From positions 1 through 13,117 of the forward strand of contig JAFOMB010000044.1 in NCBI GenBank assembly GCA_017419065.1: DNA of 13,117 nt, in the 5' to 3' direction. The DNA is from Erysipelotrichaceae bacterium (GTDB lineage Bacteria > Bacillota_I > Bacilli_A > Erysipelotrichales > Erysipelotrichaceae). A program made the translations under genes and the position numbers. Shown here in pieces: positions 8,284 to 13,117 of the stretch. The notes under the pieces were generated by a model. The model worked only from the letters and a program-made list of their open reading frames with translations. It made no database searches and had not been told where the DNA came from. Each line of letters opens with the position of its first letter. The first letter of the stretch is position 1.

Positions 8284-8354
8284 AGTGATTACCTCCTTCT
8301 ACTTCTTTATTGACAGGTGGAGGCCGGATTCCTACTTTTTTTGAAGCGGAATAT
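8284..8354 (-). other. Leader region of the type VII operon, no clear promoter
   Basis: This is the only gap upstream of the WXG100 genes. On the minus strand it holds the Shine-Dalgarno site for the 99-residue gene and a purine-rich stretch, but no convincing pair of -35 and -10 boxes for the main sigma factor. A TATATT sits in the tail of the upstream terminator (8350-8355) with no -35 at a proper distance. The operon may use another sigma factor, an activator, or read-through. Confidence 0.35.
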
Positions 8355-8384
8355 AAAAAAACTGGGTCATTTCCGACCCGGTAT
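8355..8384 (-). terminator. Intrinsic terminator after the 66-residue gene
   Basis: On the minus strand the arms GGGUCG and UGACCC close a GAAA tetraloop, giving a six-pair stem with one G-U. One C-A mismatch and two further pairs extend it, and a run of seven U follows. It sits 11 bases after the stop at 8395 and separates the housekeeping genes from the type VII operon. Confidence 0.75.
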
Positions 8385-8394
8385 AATCTGTTTC

Positions 8395-8595
8395 CTATCG
8401 GGAGAAGAGATTGCCGTCAAAGAGATGGTATCTCTGATTCTCCTGATGTTCTTTCTGATGATAGTATTCGAGGGCATAGTCCTTATACCAGGCATAGCCC
8501 CAGTAGCGGATGATCTCCAGTTCAAGGTCCTCATCGGAGAGGGTCTTGAGGTAGTCGAATTTCTGATCCACCCATTCTCTGATCTTCGATTCCAT
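8395..8595 (-). CDS. Hypothetical 66-residue protein
   Basis: I do not recognise this protein. It is short, soluble and probably helical, with no signal peptide. The N-terminal half is acidic (SDEDLELEI) and the C-terminal half is rich in Tyr, Trp and His (for example WGYAWYKDYALEYYHQKEH). A good Shine-Dalgarno site (AGGAG, about eight bases before ATG) and a gap of only 23 bases from the nitroreductase stop support a real gene as the last member of the housekeeping run. An intrinsic terminator follows immediately. Function is unknown. Confidence 0.65.
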   Translation of the reverse strand: MESKIREWVDQKFDYLKTLSDEDLELEIIRYWGYAWYKDYALEYYHQKEHQENQRYHLFDGNLFSR

Positions 8596-8618
8596 CTTCG
8601 TGCTCCTTTTTCTAAAGC

Positions 8619-9143
8619 CTAGCGGACATAGAAGACGCGTTCTTCCTTACGCGGTTTCGCAAGAGGATGTTCACTGTCCGGATAGCCCAGGATACAGTGT
8701 CCGATGCCTTCGTATTCCCCTTCGACGCCCTGCGCCTTCAGGAAATCCCTGAACTCTTCTGTCTCGAATTCCTCTCTGGCCCGGTGGATCCAGCAGGAAC
8801 CCAGACCCAGGTCATAGGCCGCCTGCATCATATTCCCGATGACAAGGCTTCCGTCATAGACACGGTTGGGATTGTGCTTCGGTCCCAGGACCACCAGGAT
8901 GACCGGTGCCCCGTAGAACGGATCATTATCCGGTGCCCCCAGAATAGCCGCGTTGGCCTTGCGGAAGAACTCCCGGTTTTCCTCATCGGTGATGCATAAG
9001 ATGATACTCTCCTGCAGATTCCTGGCACTGGCAGCGTAGAGACCGGCTTCGATCACGGCGTCGATCTCCTCTTTCTTCGGCATCTCCTTCCTGAAGGAAC
9101 GGATGCTTCGTCTTTCTAAAAGCGAATTGATTCTTGGATCCAT
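8619..9143 (-). CDS. Nitroreductase family protein (FMN-dependent)
   Basis: This 174-residue protein is a short member of the nitroreductase/flavin reductase family, dimeric FMN enzymes that reduce nitro groups, quinones or flavins with NAD(P)H. The N-terminal R11-R12-S-I-R15-S-F is the usual phosphate-binding start of the FMN site. The helix around NLQESIILCI (42-51) and the segment QAAYDLGLGSCWIHR (107-121) match conserved parts of the fold. Substrate cannot be read from the sequence. Its ATG is one base after the stop of the upstream hydrolase gene, with AAAGGA in the end of that gene as ribosome binding site, so the two are coupled. Confidence 0.9.
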   Translation of the reverse strand: MDPRINSLLERRSIRSFRKEMPKKEEIDAVIEAGLYAASARNLQESIILCITDEENREFFRKANAAILGAPDNDPFYGAPVILVVLGPKHNPNRVYDGSLVIGNMMQAAYDLGLGSCWIHRAREEFETEEFRDFLKAQGVEGEYEGIGHCILGYPDSEHPLAKPRKEERVFYVR

Positions 9144-9144
9144 A

Positions 9145-10245
9145 CTATCCTTTCATAAATGTGATGACCGGGATCTCCAGTTCATCGATGTGACACCCGG
9201 CGTGCTGGCCTTTGTGGGTAAATGTCGAAGGATCGTCCTGATAGAGGAAGACAGCCTTTCCCTTGGCGATGGCCAGGTAATCGCCGATCATCTCATTCAG
9301 CCGCGGGTGGTTCTCCCCTTCCCCGAAGAGCTTTGTCTCCAGGACCTGCTTCTGACTGAGAAGGATGAATTCGTCTTCATAGAGTTCCTTGAAGTCTCTT
9401 TCGAAGTCTTCCAGGCATCCTTCCTTCACATAGAAGGCCAGGGCTCTCTGTTCAATGGCCGGCGGTCTTCTCAAATATTTATCGAGCGGGCCGTTCTTGA
9501 GATTGAAGACCTTTTCGATATCGATCTGACCGTGGTCAGCCGTGACGATCAGCATCGTCTTTTCATCGAGAGCTTTACTCAGCTCTTCGATCTCCCCGTT
9601 GACGTAAAGGAGATACTCATCGCTTTGCTTACCCGATGGACTGTACTGATGCATGATCGTATCGTATTCATCATAGTAGGCATAGACGAAGGAGACATCG
9701 CTCTTATCGAGCTCCTTCAGTCTTTCACAGACTTCATGGAAGCTTGCGCATCCTCCTTCACGGAAGGCAGGATAGACTTCCTTTGCCTTTACGCCTTTTT
9801 CTCTCAGTTCCTCGGCGATCGGCTTAACAGGATAGAGCTGATACATCAAAGACGGATCATACTGCCGATGGCTGTAATAACTCTTCCCCTGGAAGGGAAC
9901 GATGATATCATCGACTTCCCTCACATACTGCATCCATCCCAGCCAGTTGGTCTCGTTGGGAGACTTCCCGGTGAGGATAGACGTCGTAGCAGCCGTGGTC
10001 GTCGGCGGAAAGACCGAGACGGTCTTATAGGTCATATGTCTCCGGAGAAAGGCGTCCTCTTCGAGCTTCTGTTCGAGAAGGCGGGAGCCCATGCCGTCCA
10101 CGAGGAGGAGGAAGATCTTCTCCGGCGCCTTTTGCCGTAACAGCGCATCCAGTTTCTCATTGGACGGATAGGAGGAGGAAAGACCGTAATAGCTCCGGAT
10201 GGAAGCGATATAGGTCAGTATCGATTCTCCGTAGTAGACGATCAT
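9145..10245 (-). CDS. Alkaline phosphatase superfamily hydrolase (type I phosphodiesterase/nucleotide pyrophosphatase-like)
   Basis: This 366-residue protein has the metal and nucleophile motifs of the superfamily: D50-G-M-G at the first metal site, PPTTTAATTS at 80-89 with a nucleophilic Thr among T82-T84, D195 and H199 (DxxxH), T-A-D237-H238-G at the second site, and a late His cluster with H348 and H352. There is no signal peptide, so it should act in the cytoplasm on a phosphodiester, pyrophosphate or phosphomonoester that cannot be named. Start and stop interlock with the M18 aminopeptidase (TGATG, one shared base), and AAAGGA in the end of that gene serves as ribosome binding site. Confidence 0.88.
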   Translation of the reverse strand: MIVYYGESILTYIASIRSYYGLSSSYPSNEKLDALLRQKAPEKIFLLLVDGMGSRLLEQKLEEDAFLRRHMTYKTVSVFPPTTTAATTSILTGKSPNETNWLGWMQYVREVDDIIVPFQGKSYYSHRQYDPSLMYQLYPVKPIAEELREKGVKAKEVYPAFREGGCASFHEVCERLKELDKSDVSFVYAYYDEYDTIMHQYSPSGKQSDEYLLYVNGEIEELSKALDEKTMLIVTADHGQIDIEKVFNLKNGPLDKYLRRPPAIEQRALAFYVKEGCLEDFERDFKELYEDEFILLSQKQVLETKLFGEGENHPRLNEMIGDYLAIAKGKAVFLYQDDPSTFTHKGQHAGCHIDELEIPVITFMKG

Positions 10246-11624
10246 CAGTTCATGTCCTTTAAGAAGGCTTTATAAGCCCGGTATCCCTCGTAGATGTCTG
10301 CCTTGGAGGAGACTTCATAGCAGGAGTGCATGTTCTGAACGGCAATGCCGGCATCGATGACGTCCATGTCGAGGTTGGCCAGGATGTAGGCGATCGTGCC
10401 GCCGCCTCCCGCATCGACTTTACCCAGTTCCGCAGTCTGGAAGGCGACCTTGTTGTCATCCATGACTTTCCGGAGCTTGGCGATGTATTCGGCATTGGCG
10501 TCGTTGCAGCCGGACTTGCCTCTGGCACCGGTATACTTGTTGAAGACGATGCCCTTGCCCATATAGGCGGAGTTCTTCGGTTCAAAGACAGACGGGAAGT
10601 TTGGCTCATAGGCTGCCGAGACGTCACTGGAGAGCATCTTGGAATTGCGGAGAGCTCTTCTGACCAGCAGGTCGTTATAGTCTGTCGTTTTGGCGATCAT
10701 TTCAGCGATCGCGTTTTCGAAGAAGCGGCTCTGCATGCCGGTATTGCCCTGAGATCCGACTTCTTCCTTGTCGACGAGGATGCAGCAGGCCGTTCTCTCC
10801 GGTACCTCGATATCGAGGATGGCTCTAAGAGAGGTATAGGCGCAGATCTTGTCGTCCTGACCATAGGCGAAGACCATCGAACGGTCTAACCCGTAGTCTC
10901 TGGCCTTACCGGCCGGAACAGCTTCCAGTTCAGCTGAGAGGAAGTCATCCTCCTCCATGCCGTATTTCTTCTTCAAGATCTCCAGGATATTGGCCTTGAC
11001 CAGATCCTTCATCTCCTTGTCTTTCGTCTTGAGCGGGATGGAGCCGACCAGGATGTTGAGGTCTTCTCCGTCGATCGCTTCAGCTGCCGTCTTCTTCATC
11101 TGAGTAGCTGCCAGATGGATCAGGATGTCGCTGACGCCGACGACCGGATCGTTTTCATCTTCGCCGATCACGACATCGACGACACTGCCGTCCTTCCTGG
11201 CCACGACGCCATGAAGCGCCAGAGGCTGCGTCACCCACTGATATTTCTTGATGCCGCCGTAGTAATGCGTATCGAGATAGGCCAGTCCGCTGCCGCCGTC
11301 CTCATATAACGGGACCTGCTTGATGTCTAAGCGCGGCGAATCGACGTGGGCTCCTAATATGTTGAGTCCTTCTTCCAGCGGTCTTTTTCCGATCACAAAG
11401 AGACACAGAGACTTCCCTCTGTTGTCGACATAGACCTTGTCACCCGCTTTGAGCTTCTCGACCTTCTCCAGCGGTCTGAATCCCTTTTCCTTTGCCAGAG
11501 CGATGGAATCCCTGACCTGTTCCCTCTCCGTCTTGGCGCCGGACAGGAAGGCCTCATAGTCCTTCGCAAAGTCCATGACCGGCTGTAATTTCTTACCGGT
11601 GTACTTCTCCCATACAGTTTTCAT
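10245..11624 (-). CDS. M18 family metalloaminopeptidase
   Basis: This 459-residue protein is a cytoplasmic two-zinc aminopeptidase of family M18 (aspartyl aminopeptidase type), removing N-terminal residues, typically acidic ones, from peptides. The expected ligands are visible: H93 in GAHVDSPRLD, the bridging Asp in GQDDKI (D257 or D258), the catalytic and metal pair E287-E288 in DKEEVGSQG, D334 in SSDVSAAYEPN, and H433 in QNMHSCYE. Length is normal for the family, and nothing is missing. The ATG at 11624 is preceded by CAGGAG seven bases upstream. It opens the operon that continues with the phosphodiesterase-like hydrolase and the nitroreductase. Confidence 0.95.
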   Translation of the reverse strand: MKTVWEKYTGKKLQPVMDFAKDYEAFLSGAKTEREQVRDSIALAKEKGFRPLEKVEKLKAGDKVYVDNRGKSLCLFVIGKRPLEEGLNILGAHVDSPRLDIKQVPLYEDGGSGLAYLDTHYYGGIKKYQWVTQPLALHGVVARKDGSVVDVVIGEDENDPVVGVSDILIHLAATQMKKTAAEAIDGEDLNILVGSIPLKTKDKEMKDLVKANILEILKKKYGMEEDDFLSAELEAVPAGKARDYGLDRSMVFAYGQDDKICAYTSLRAILDIEVPERTACCILVDKEEVGSQGNTGMQSRFFENAIAEMIAKTTDYNDLLVRRALRNSKMLSSDVSAAYEPNFPSVFEPKNSAYMGKGIVFNKYTGARGKSGCNDANAEYIAKLRKVMDDNKVAFQTAELGKVDAGGGGTIAYILANLDMDVIDAGIAVQNMHSCYEVSSKADIYEGYRAYKAFLKDMN

Positions 11625-11650
11625 AAGATATCTCCTGTTCTAACGTGTCC

Positions 11651-11656
11651 ATTATA
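11651..11656 (-). promoter_or_regulatory. Possible -10 box for the M18 aminopeptidase operon
   Basis: A perfect TATAAT lies on the minus strand 26 bases before the ATG, directly after the tail of the tRNA-Ser terminator. No good -35 box stands 16-18 bases upstream, because that position falls in the terminator stem. It may be a real but weak or activator-dependent promoter. Confidence 0.35.
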
Positions 11657-11683
11657 TAATAAAAAGTCCCTTTCGGGACTTCA
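11657..11683 (-). terminator. Intrinsic terminator after tRNA-Ser(GGA)
   Basis: A perfect seven-pair stem (AAGTCCC with GGGACTT, 11664-11681) closes a GAAA tetraloop on the minus strand and is followed by a T-rich tract. It begins nine bases after the encoded CCA of tRNA-Ser(GGA), so it ends the dut/tRNA unit. Confidence 0.85.
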
Positions 11684-11690
11684 TATGCAA

Positions 11691-11778
11691 TGGCGCTGAC
11701 GACAGGATTTGAACCTGTGGTACCTTTCAGTACGCCACCTTTCCAAGATGGTGGAATAAGCCGCTCTCCCACGTCAGC
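11691..11778 (-). tRNA. tRNA-Ser(GGA)
   Basis: The gene is 88 bases long including an encoded CCA. The acceptor stem pairs GCTGACG with CGTCAGC. The anticodon loop TTGGAAA gives GGA, reading UCC/UCU. A long variable arm, with GTAC paired to GTAC, and a T arm with TTCAAAT confirm the serine class. Confidence 0.95.
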
Positions 11779-11798
11779 AGTTTGGTGATGCAATATAT

Positions 11799-11827
11799 AT
11801 ATTACATGAACAGAAACAACTTTTCAA
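11799..11827 (-). promoter_or_regulatory. Promoter of tRNA-Ser(GGA)
   Basis: TTGAAA (11822-11827) is separated by 17 bases from TAATAT (11799-11804). Transcription would start near 11792, about 14 bases before the tRNA. The -10 hexamer is identical to that of the plus-strand tRNA array promoter at the right end of the window. Confidence 0.6.
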
Positions 11828-11841
11828 TCACAAATTGTGAT
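11827..11841. promoter_or_regulatory. 15-bp palindrome at the -35 edge of the tRNA-Ser promoter
   Basis: The sequence ATCACAA-A-TTGTGAT is a perfect seven-base inverted repeat with a one-base centre. It abuts the -35 box by one base and lies between two tRNA genes. It has the form of a dimeric repressor or activator site; it is too tight to be a terminator and no T-run follows it. The regulator is unknown. Confidence 0.35.
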
Positions 11842-11848
11842 GAAAAAG

Positions 11849-11924
11849 TGGCGCGCCCGGCAGGGATCGAACCTGCAACCCCTTGAATCGGAATCAAGTA
11901 CTCTATCCATTGAGCTACGGGCGC
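11849..11924 (-). tRNA. tRNA-Arg(CCG)
   Basis: The gene is 76 bases including encoded CCA. The acceptor stem is GCGCCCG with CGGGCGC, the anticodon stem CTTGA with TCAAG, and the loop TTCCGAT gives anticodon CCG, reading CGG. Its first ten bases are also the end of dut, including the dut stop codon, so it has no room for a promoter of its own and is probably cut out of the dut transcript. Confidence 0.95.
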
Positions 11925-12427
11925 ATCTTATCGCTGGAGCCAAAGCCGCCGGTCCTCTTCTCCCCGACGTCTTCTTCCTCCGCGGTGAAATACTGCAGAA
12001 AGACACCCTGTACGAATCTGTCTCCCTTTTTCAGGAAGAGATCCTTATCCCCGTTATTGACCACCCCAGTAATGATATGTCCTTCATTATCGGCGCCATA
12101 GTAGTCGGAATCGATGATCCCTGTCGTATTGGCCAGGGAGAGACGATATTTGAAACCCAGAGAGGAGCGCGGATAGAGATGCAGGACATAGCCCTCTTCG
12201 ATATAGACCCGGATACCTGTCGGGATCCTCACGAAGGAATGGGCCGGTACGAGAAGGTCGAACGGGATCGAAAAGTCATAGCCGGCAGAACCGGAGGTAG
12301 CCCTCTTCGGAAGGACGATATCCTCATATTTTCCCTCCAGATTCAGGAGTTCTCTGAGGTCTTTTCCGTACTGTTCCGGGGAAACTTTTTCGAACCTGGC
12401 AACTTTCACATAAAAATCATAGCACAT
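11915..12427 (-). CDS. dut: dUTP diphosphatase (dUTPase)
   Basis: The protein hydrolyses dUTP to dUMP and pyrophosphate, keeping uracil out of DNA and feeding dTMP synthesis. All five motifs of the trimeric family are present: ATSGSAGYDF (43-52), PRSSLG (86-91), TTGIIDSDYYG (101-111), KGDRFVQ (134-140) and the P-loop-like RTGGFGSS (158-165). At 170 residues it is longer than the usual 145-150 because of an N-terminal extension of about 35 residues. The start is uncertain: ATG at 12427 has no clear Shine-Dalgarno site, and the GTG at 12409 would give the natural-looking start MKVARFEKVS. The stop TAG is read from within tRNA-Arg, overlapping it by ten bases. It is divergent from the plus-strand tRNA array. 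Confidence 0.95.
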   Translation of the reverse strand: MCYDFYVKVARFEKVSPEQYGKDLRELLNLEGKYEDIVLPKRATSGSAGYDFSIPFDLLVPAHSFVRIPTGIRVYIEEGYVLHLYPRSSLGFKYRLSLANTTGIIDSDYYGADNEGHIITGVVNNGDKDLFLKKGDRFVQGVFLQYFTAEEEDVGEKRTGGFGSSDKMRP

Positions 12428-12431
12428 TTAC

Positions 12432-12460
12432 TTGCCAAAGGGAAACAAACATGTTAATAT
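12432..12460 (+). promoter_or_regulatory. Promoter of the plus-strand tRNA array
   Basis: TTGCCA (12432-12437) and TAATAT (12455-12460) are spaced by 17 bases, with TG one base before the -10 box (12452-12453), making an extended -10 element. Transcription would start near 12467, about 30 bases before tRNA-Ser(GCT). The element overlaps the region from which dut must be transcribed leftwards, so the two promoters share DNA. For dut I see only a weak candidate (TTGATT at 12475-12480 with TATTAA at 12454-12459, spacing 15). Confidence 0.65.
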
Positions 12461-12496
12461 GAATGAGCACTAAAAATCAACTGTTGGTGCCGGAGT

Positions 12497-12588
12497 GAAG
12501 AAGTACTCAAGTGGTTGAAGAGGAGGCCCTGCTAAGGCCTTAGGTCGGAGTTTCCGGCGCGAGGGTTCAAATCCCTCCTTCTTCGCCA
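12497..12588 (+). tRNA. tRNA-Ser(GCT)
   Basis: The gene is 92 bases including encoded CCA. The acceptor stem pairs GAAGAAG with CTTCTTC. The anticodon stem AGGCC/GGCCT closes the loop CTGCTAA, giving anticodon GCT for AGC/AGU. A long variable arm is present, as expected for serine. It is the first member of the three-gene array. Confidence 0.95.
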
Positions 12589-12594
12589 AGTCAT

Positions 12595-12668
12595 GCAGAT
12601 GTAGTTCAATGGTAGAACGCCACCTTGCCAAGGTGGACACGGGGGTTCAATTCCCCTCATCTGCTCCA
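12595..12668 (+). tRNA. tRNA-Gly(GCC)
   Basis: The gene is 74 bases including encoded CCA. The acceptor stem is GCAGATG with CATCTGC. The anticodon stem CCACC/GGTGG closes the loop TTGCCAA with anticodon GCC. It lies six bases after tRNA-Ser(GCT), so the array is one transcript. Confidence 0.96.
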
Positions 12669-12672
12669 TTAT

Positions 12673-12748
12673 GGTGCGTTGGTGTAGCGGTTAACATGCC
12701 TCCCTGTCACGGAGGAGATCACGGGTTCGATTCCCGTACGCACCGCCA
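12673..12748 (+). tRNA. tRNA-Asp(GTC)
   Basis: The gene is 76 bases including encoded CCA. The acceptor stem is GGTGCGT with ACGCACC. The anticodon stem CCTCC/GGAGG closes the loop CTGTCAC with anticodon GTC. It lies four bases after tRNA-Gly and is the last member of the array. Confidence 0.96.
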
Positions 12749-12760
12749 TGATTCCTATTC

Positions 12761-12783
12761 CCGCTGAAACATGCGGTTTTTTT
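12761..12783 (+). terminator. First, weak terminator after the tRNA array
   Basis: A four-pair GC stem (CCGC with GCGG) around an eight-base loop is followed by seven T. The stem is short, so on its own it would leak; a stronger hairpin follows two bases later. Confidence 0.5.
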
Positions 12784-12785
12784 GT

Positions 12786-12807
12786 ACCCTTCTGACGAAG
12801 GGTTTTT
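12786..12807 (+). terminator. Second, strong terminator after the tRNA array
   Basis: A perfect seven-pair stem (ACCCTTC with GAAGGGT) closes a TGAC loop and is followed by TTTT. Together with the preceding weaker hairpin it forms a tandem terminator that isolates the tRNA array from the sequence to the right. Confidence 0.85.
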
Positions 12808-12850
12808 GATTAAATAGCCTTTATCCATCACTGTTTTTGATAATTCTATC

Positions 12851-12920
12851 TAAATCATTCTTACTCACTTTCAATAGTTCTAAATCACTCTAAATCACTC
12901 TAAATCACTCTAAATGATCT
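12851..12920. repeat. 10-bp tandem repeat TAAATCACTC
   Basis: Three exact head-to-tail copies occupy 12881-12910. A variant copy (TAAATGATCT) follows at 12911-12920 and another (TAAATCATTC) stands apart at 12851-12860. The 10-bp period is close to one DNA helical turn, so the copies would face the same side. The surrounding 12808-12913 strip is markedly AT-richer than the genes to its left and holds no credible gene. The repeat may be an iteron-like protein-binding array, an end of a mobile element, or slippage. Confidence 0.75.
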
Positions 12921-13081
12921 TCTATGGTAGTTTGAATGGTGTCTATAAACAAATCAGCAATGCGGTTCCCGTTAAACTCGCAGGGCAAATTGCCGAAGAC
13001 ATCAAAGACGCTCTTGCCGAATACGAAGAAAAGAACGGGCTGTCAGAAAAAGAAGCGGTCTGCGCTTCTTTTCGGTTTTGA
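12914..13081 (+). CDS. Short ORF of unknown function, possibly a gene remnant
   Basis: The ATG at 12914 opens 55 codons, ending at TGA 13079-13081. No ribosome binding site precedes it, and a TAA sits directly before the ATG inside the repeat, so this may be the 3' part of a gene whose beginning was lost. The peptide core looks like ordinary protein (VPVKLAGQIAEDIKDALAEY, then EEKNGLSEKEA) and is probably helical. The last seven residues (CASFRF side) fall in an inverted repeat. I do not recognise the family; the style recalls small proteins of Bacillota conjugative elements, but this is an impression only. Confidence 0.35.
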   Translation: MIFYGSLNGVYKQISNAVPVKLAGQIAEDIKDALAEYEEKNGLSEKEAVCASFRF

Positions 13082-13117
13082 TGTTTCCTGTCAGCGGATA
13101 TGCGGACTGTGAAATCC
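13021..13117 (+). other. Open frame running off the right edge, signal-peptide-like
   Basis: In a second plus-strand frame, with no stop from 12976 to the edge, the translation reads RKRSGLRFFSVLM and then FPVSGYADCEI. Basic residues, a hydrophobic core and an SGYA-D junction resemble the start of an exported protein. No ATG is available before 13081 and there is no ribosome binding site, so it is either the broken start of a gene or chance. Confidence 0.2.
13048..13072. repeat. Perfect 10-bp inverted repeat with 5-base loop
   Basis: The arms AAAAGAAGCG and CGCTTCTTTT pair perfectly around GTCTG. The A-rich and T-rich outer ends would suit a terminator working in either direction, but the hairpin lies inside the 3' end of the short ORF and upstream of another open frame. 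It could also be a recombination or protein-binding site. Confidence 0.6.

Noticed and set aside
8309..8337. TTGACA followed after 17 bases by TACTTT on the plus strand
   Set aside because: The -10 match is poor and no plus-strand gene follows; probably chance.
9103..10140. A 345-codon open frame on the plus strand
   Set aside because: It is the antisense of the phosphatase-superfamily gene, whose metal-site motifs, ribosome binding site and operon context are convincing.
11593..11793. A 66-codon minus-strand frame over tRNA-Ser
   Set aside because: It translates the tRNA and its terminator and has no coding features.
11837..12457. A 206-codon plus-strand open frame over dut and tRNA-Arg
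   Set aside because: Its beginning (ARQGSNLQPLESESS) is the familiar false protein read from the complement of a tRNA gene, and the rest is antisense of dut.
12690..12840. A minus-strand frame reading through tRNA-Asp and its terminators
   Set aside because: It again yields the tRNA-complement pattern (GNRTRDLL) and crosses two terminators.
12881..12920. CRISPR array
   Set aside because: The copies are 10 bp long and directly adjacent, with no spacers and no cas genes.

Overview
The window looks like a chromosomal segment from a low-to-mid GC member of the Bacillota, most probably of the Erysipelotrichia type. That placement is an inference from purine-rich Shine-Dalgarno sites, WXG100 and EssC-type secretion genes, CCA-encoding tRNA genes and the style of the cell-wall glucosaminidase. 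All protein genes I trust lie on the minus strand; a short tRNA array at the right end is on the plus strand.

Right to left in the direction of transcription: dut (dUTPase) runs into tRNA-Arg(CCG), and its stop codon lies inside the tRNA gene. tRNA-Ser(GGA) follows with its own promoter and a strong terminator. Next is a tightly coupled housekeeping run: an M18 aminopeptidase, an alkaline-phosphatase-superfamily hydrolase, a small nitroreductase and a 66-residue unknown protein, closed by an intrinsic terminator around 8355-8384.

The left half (8283 down to 2041) is a compact type VII secretion (T7SSb/Esx-like) operon: two WXG100 proteins of 99 and 98 residues, a 625-residue lipoprotein ending in a bacterial Ig-like (Big_2) domain, a 1183-residue EssC-type FtsK/SpoIIIE ATPase, and a 76-residue protein that could be a diverged ubiquitin-like EsaB/YukD partner. 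Joins are overlapping or separated by at most about 12 bases. No EsaA, EssA or EssB homologue is recognisable here. The EssC-like protein keeps one intact ATPase module; its second is degenerate and its third has shrunk to a remnant. Immediately downstream lies a signal-peptide-bearing glucosaminidase with a GTG start, cut by the window edge; it may loosen peptidoglycan for the secretion machine.

At the right end, divergent from dut, an extended -10 promoter drives tRNA-Ser(GCT), tRNA-Gly(GCC) and tRNA-Asp(GTC), followed by two tandem terminators. Beyond them is an AT-rich strip with a 10-bp tandem repeat, then coding-like sequence broken at its 5' side that may be the remnant of a mobile element inserted next to the tRNA array.
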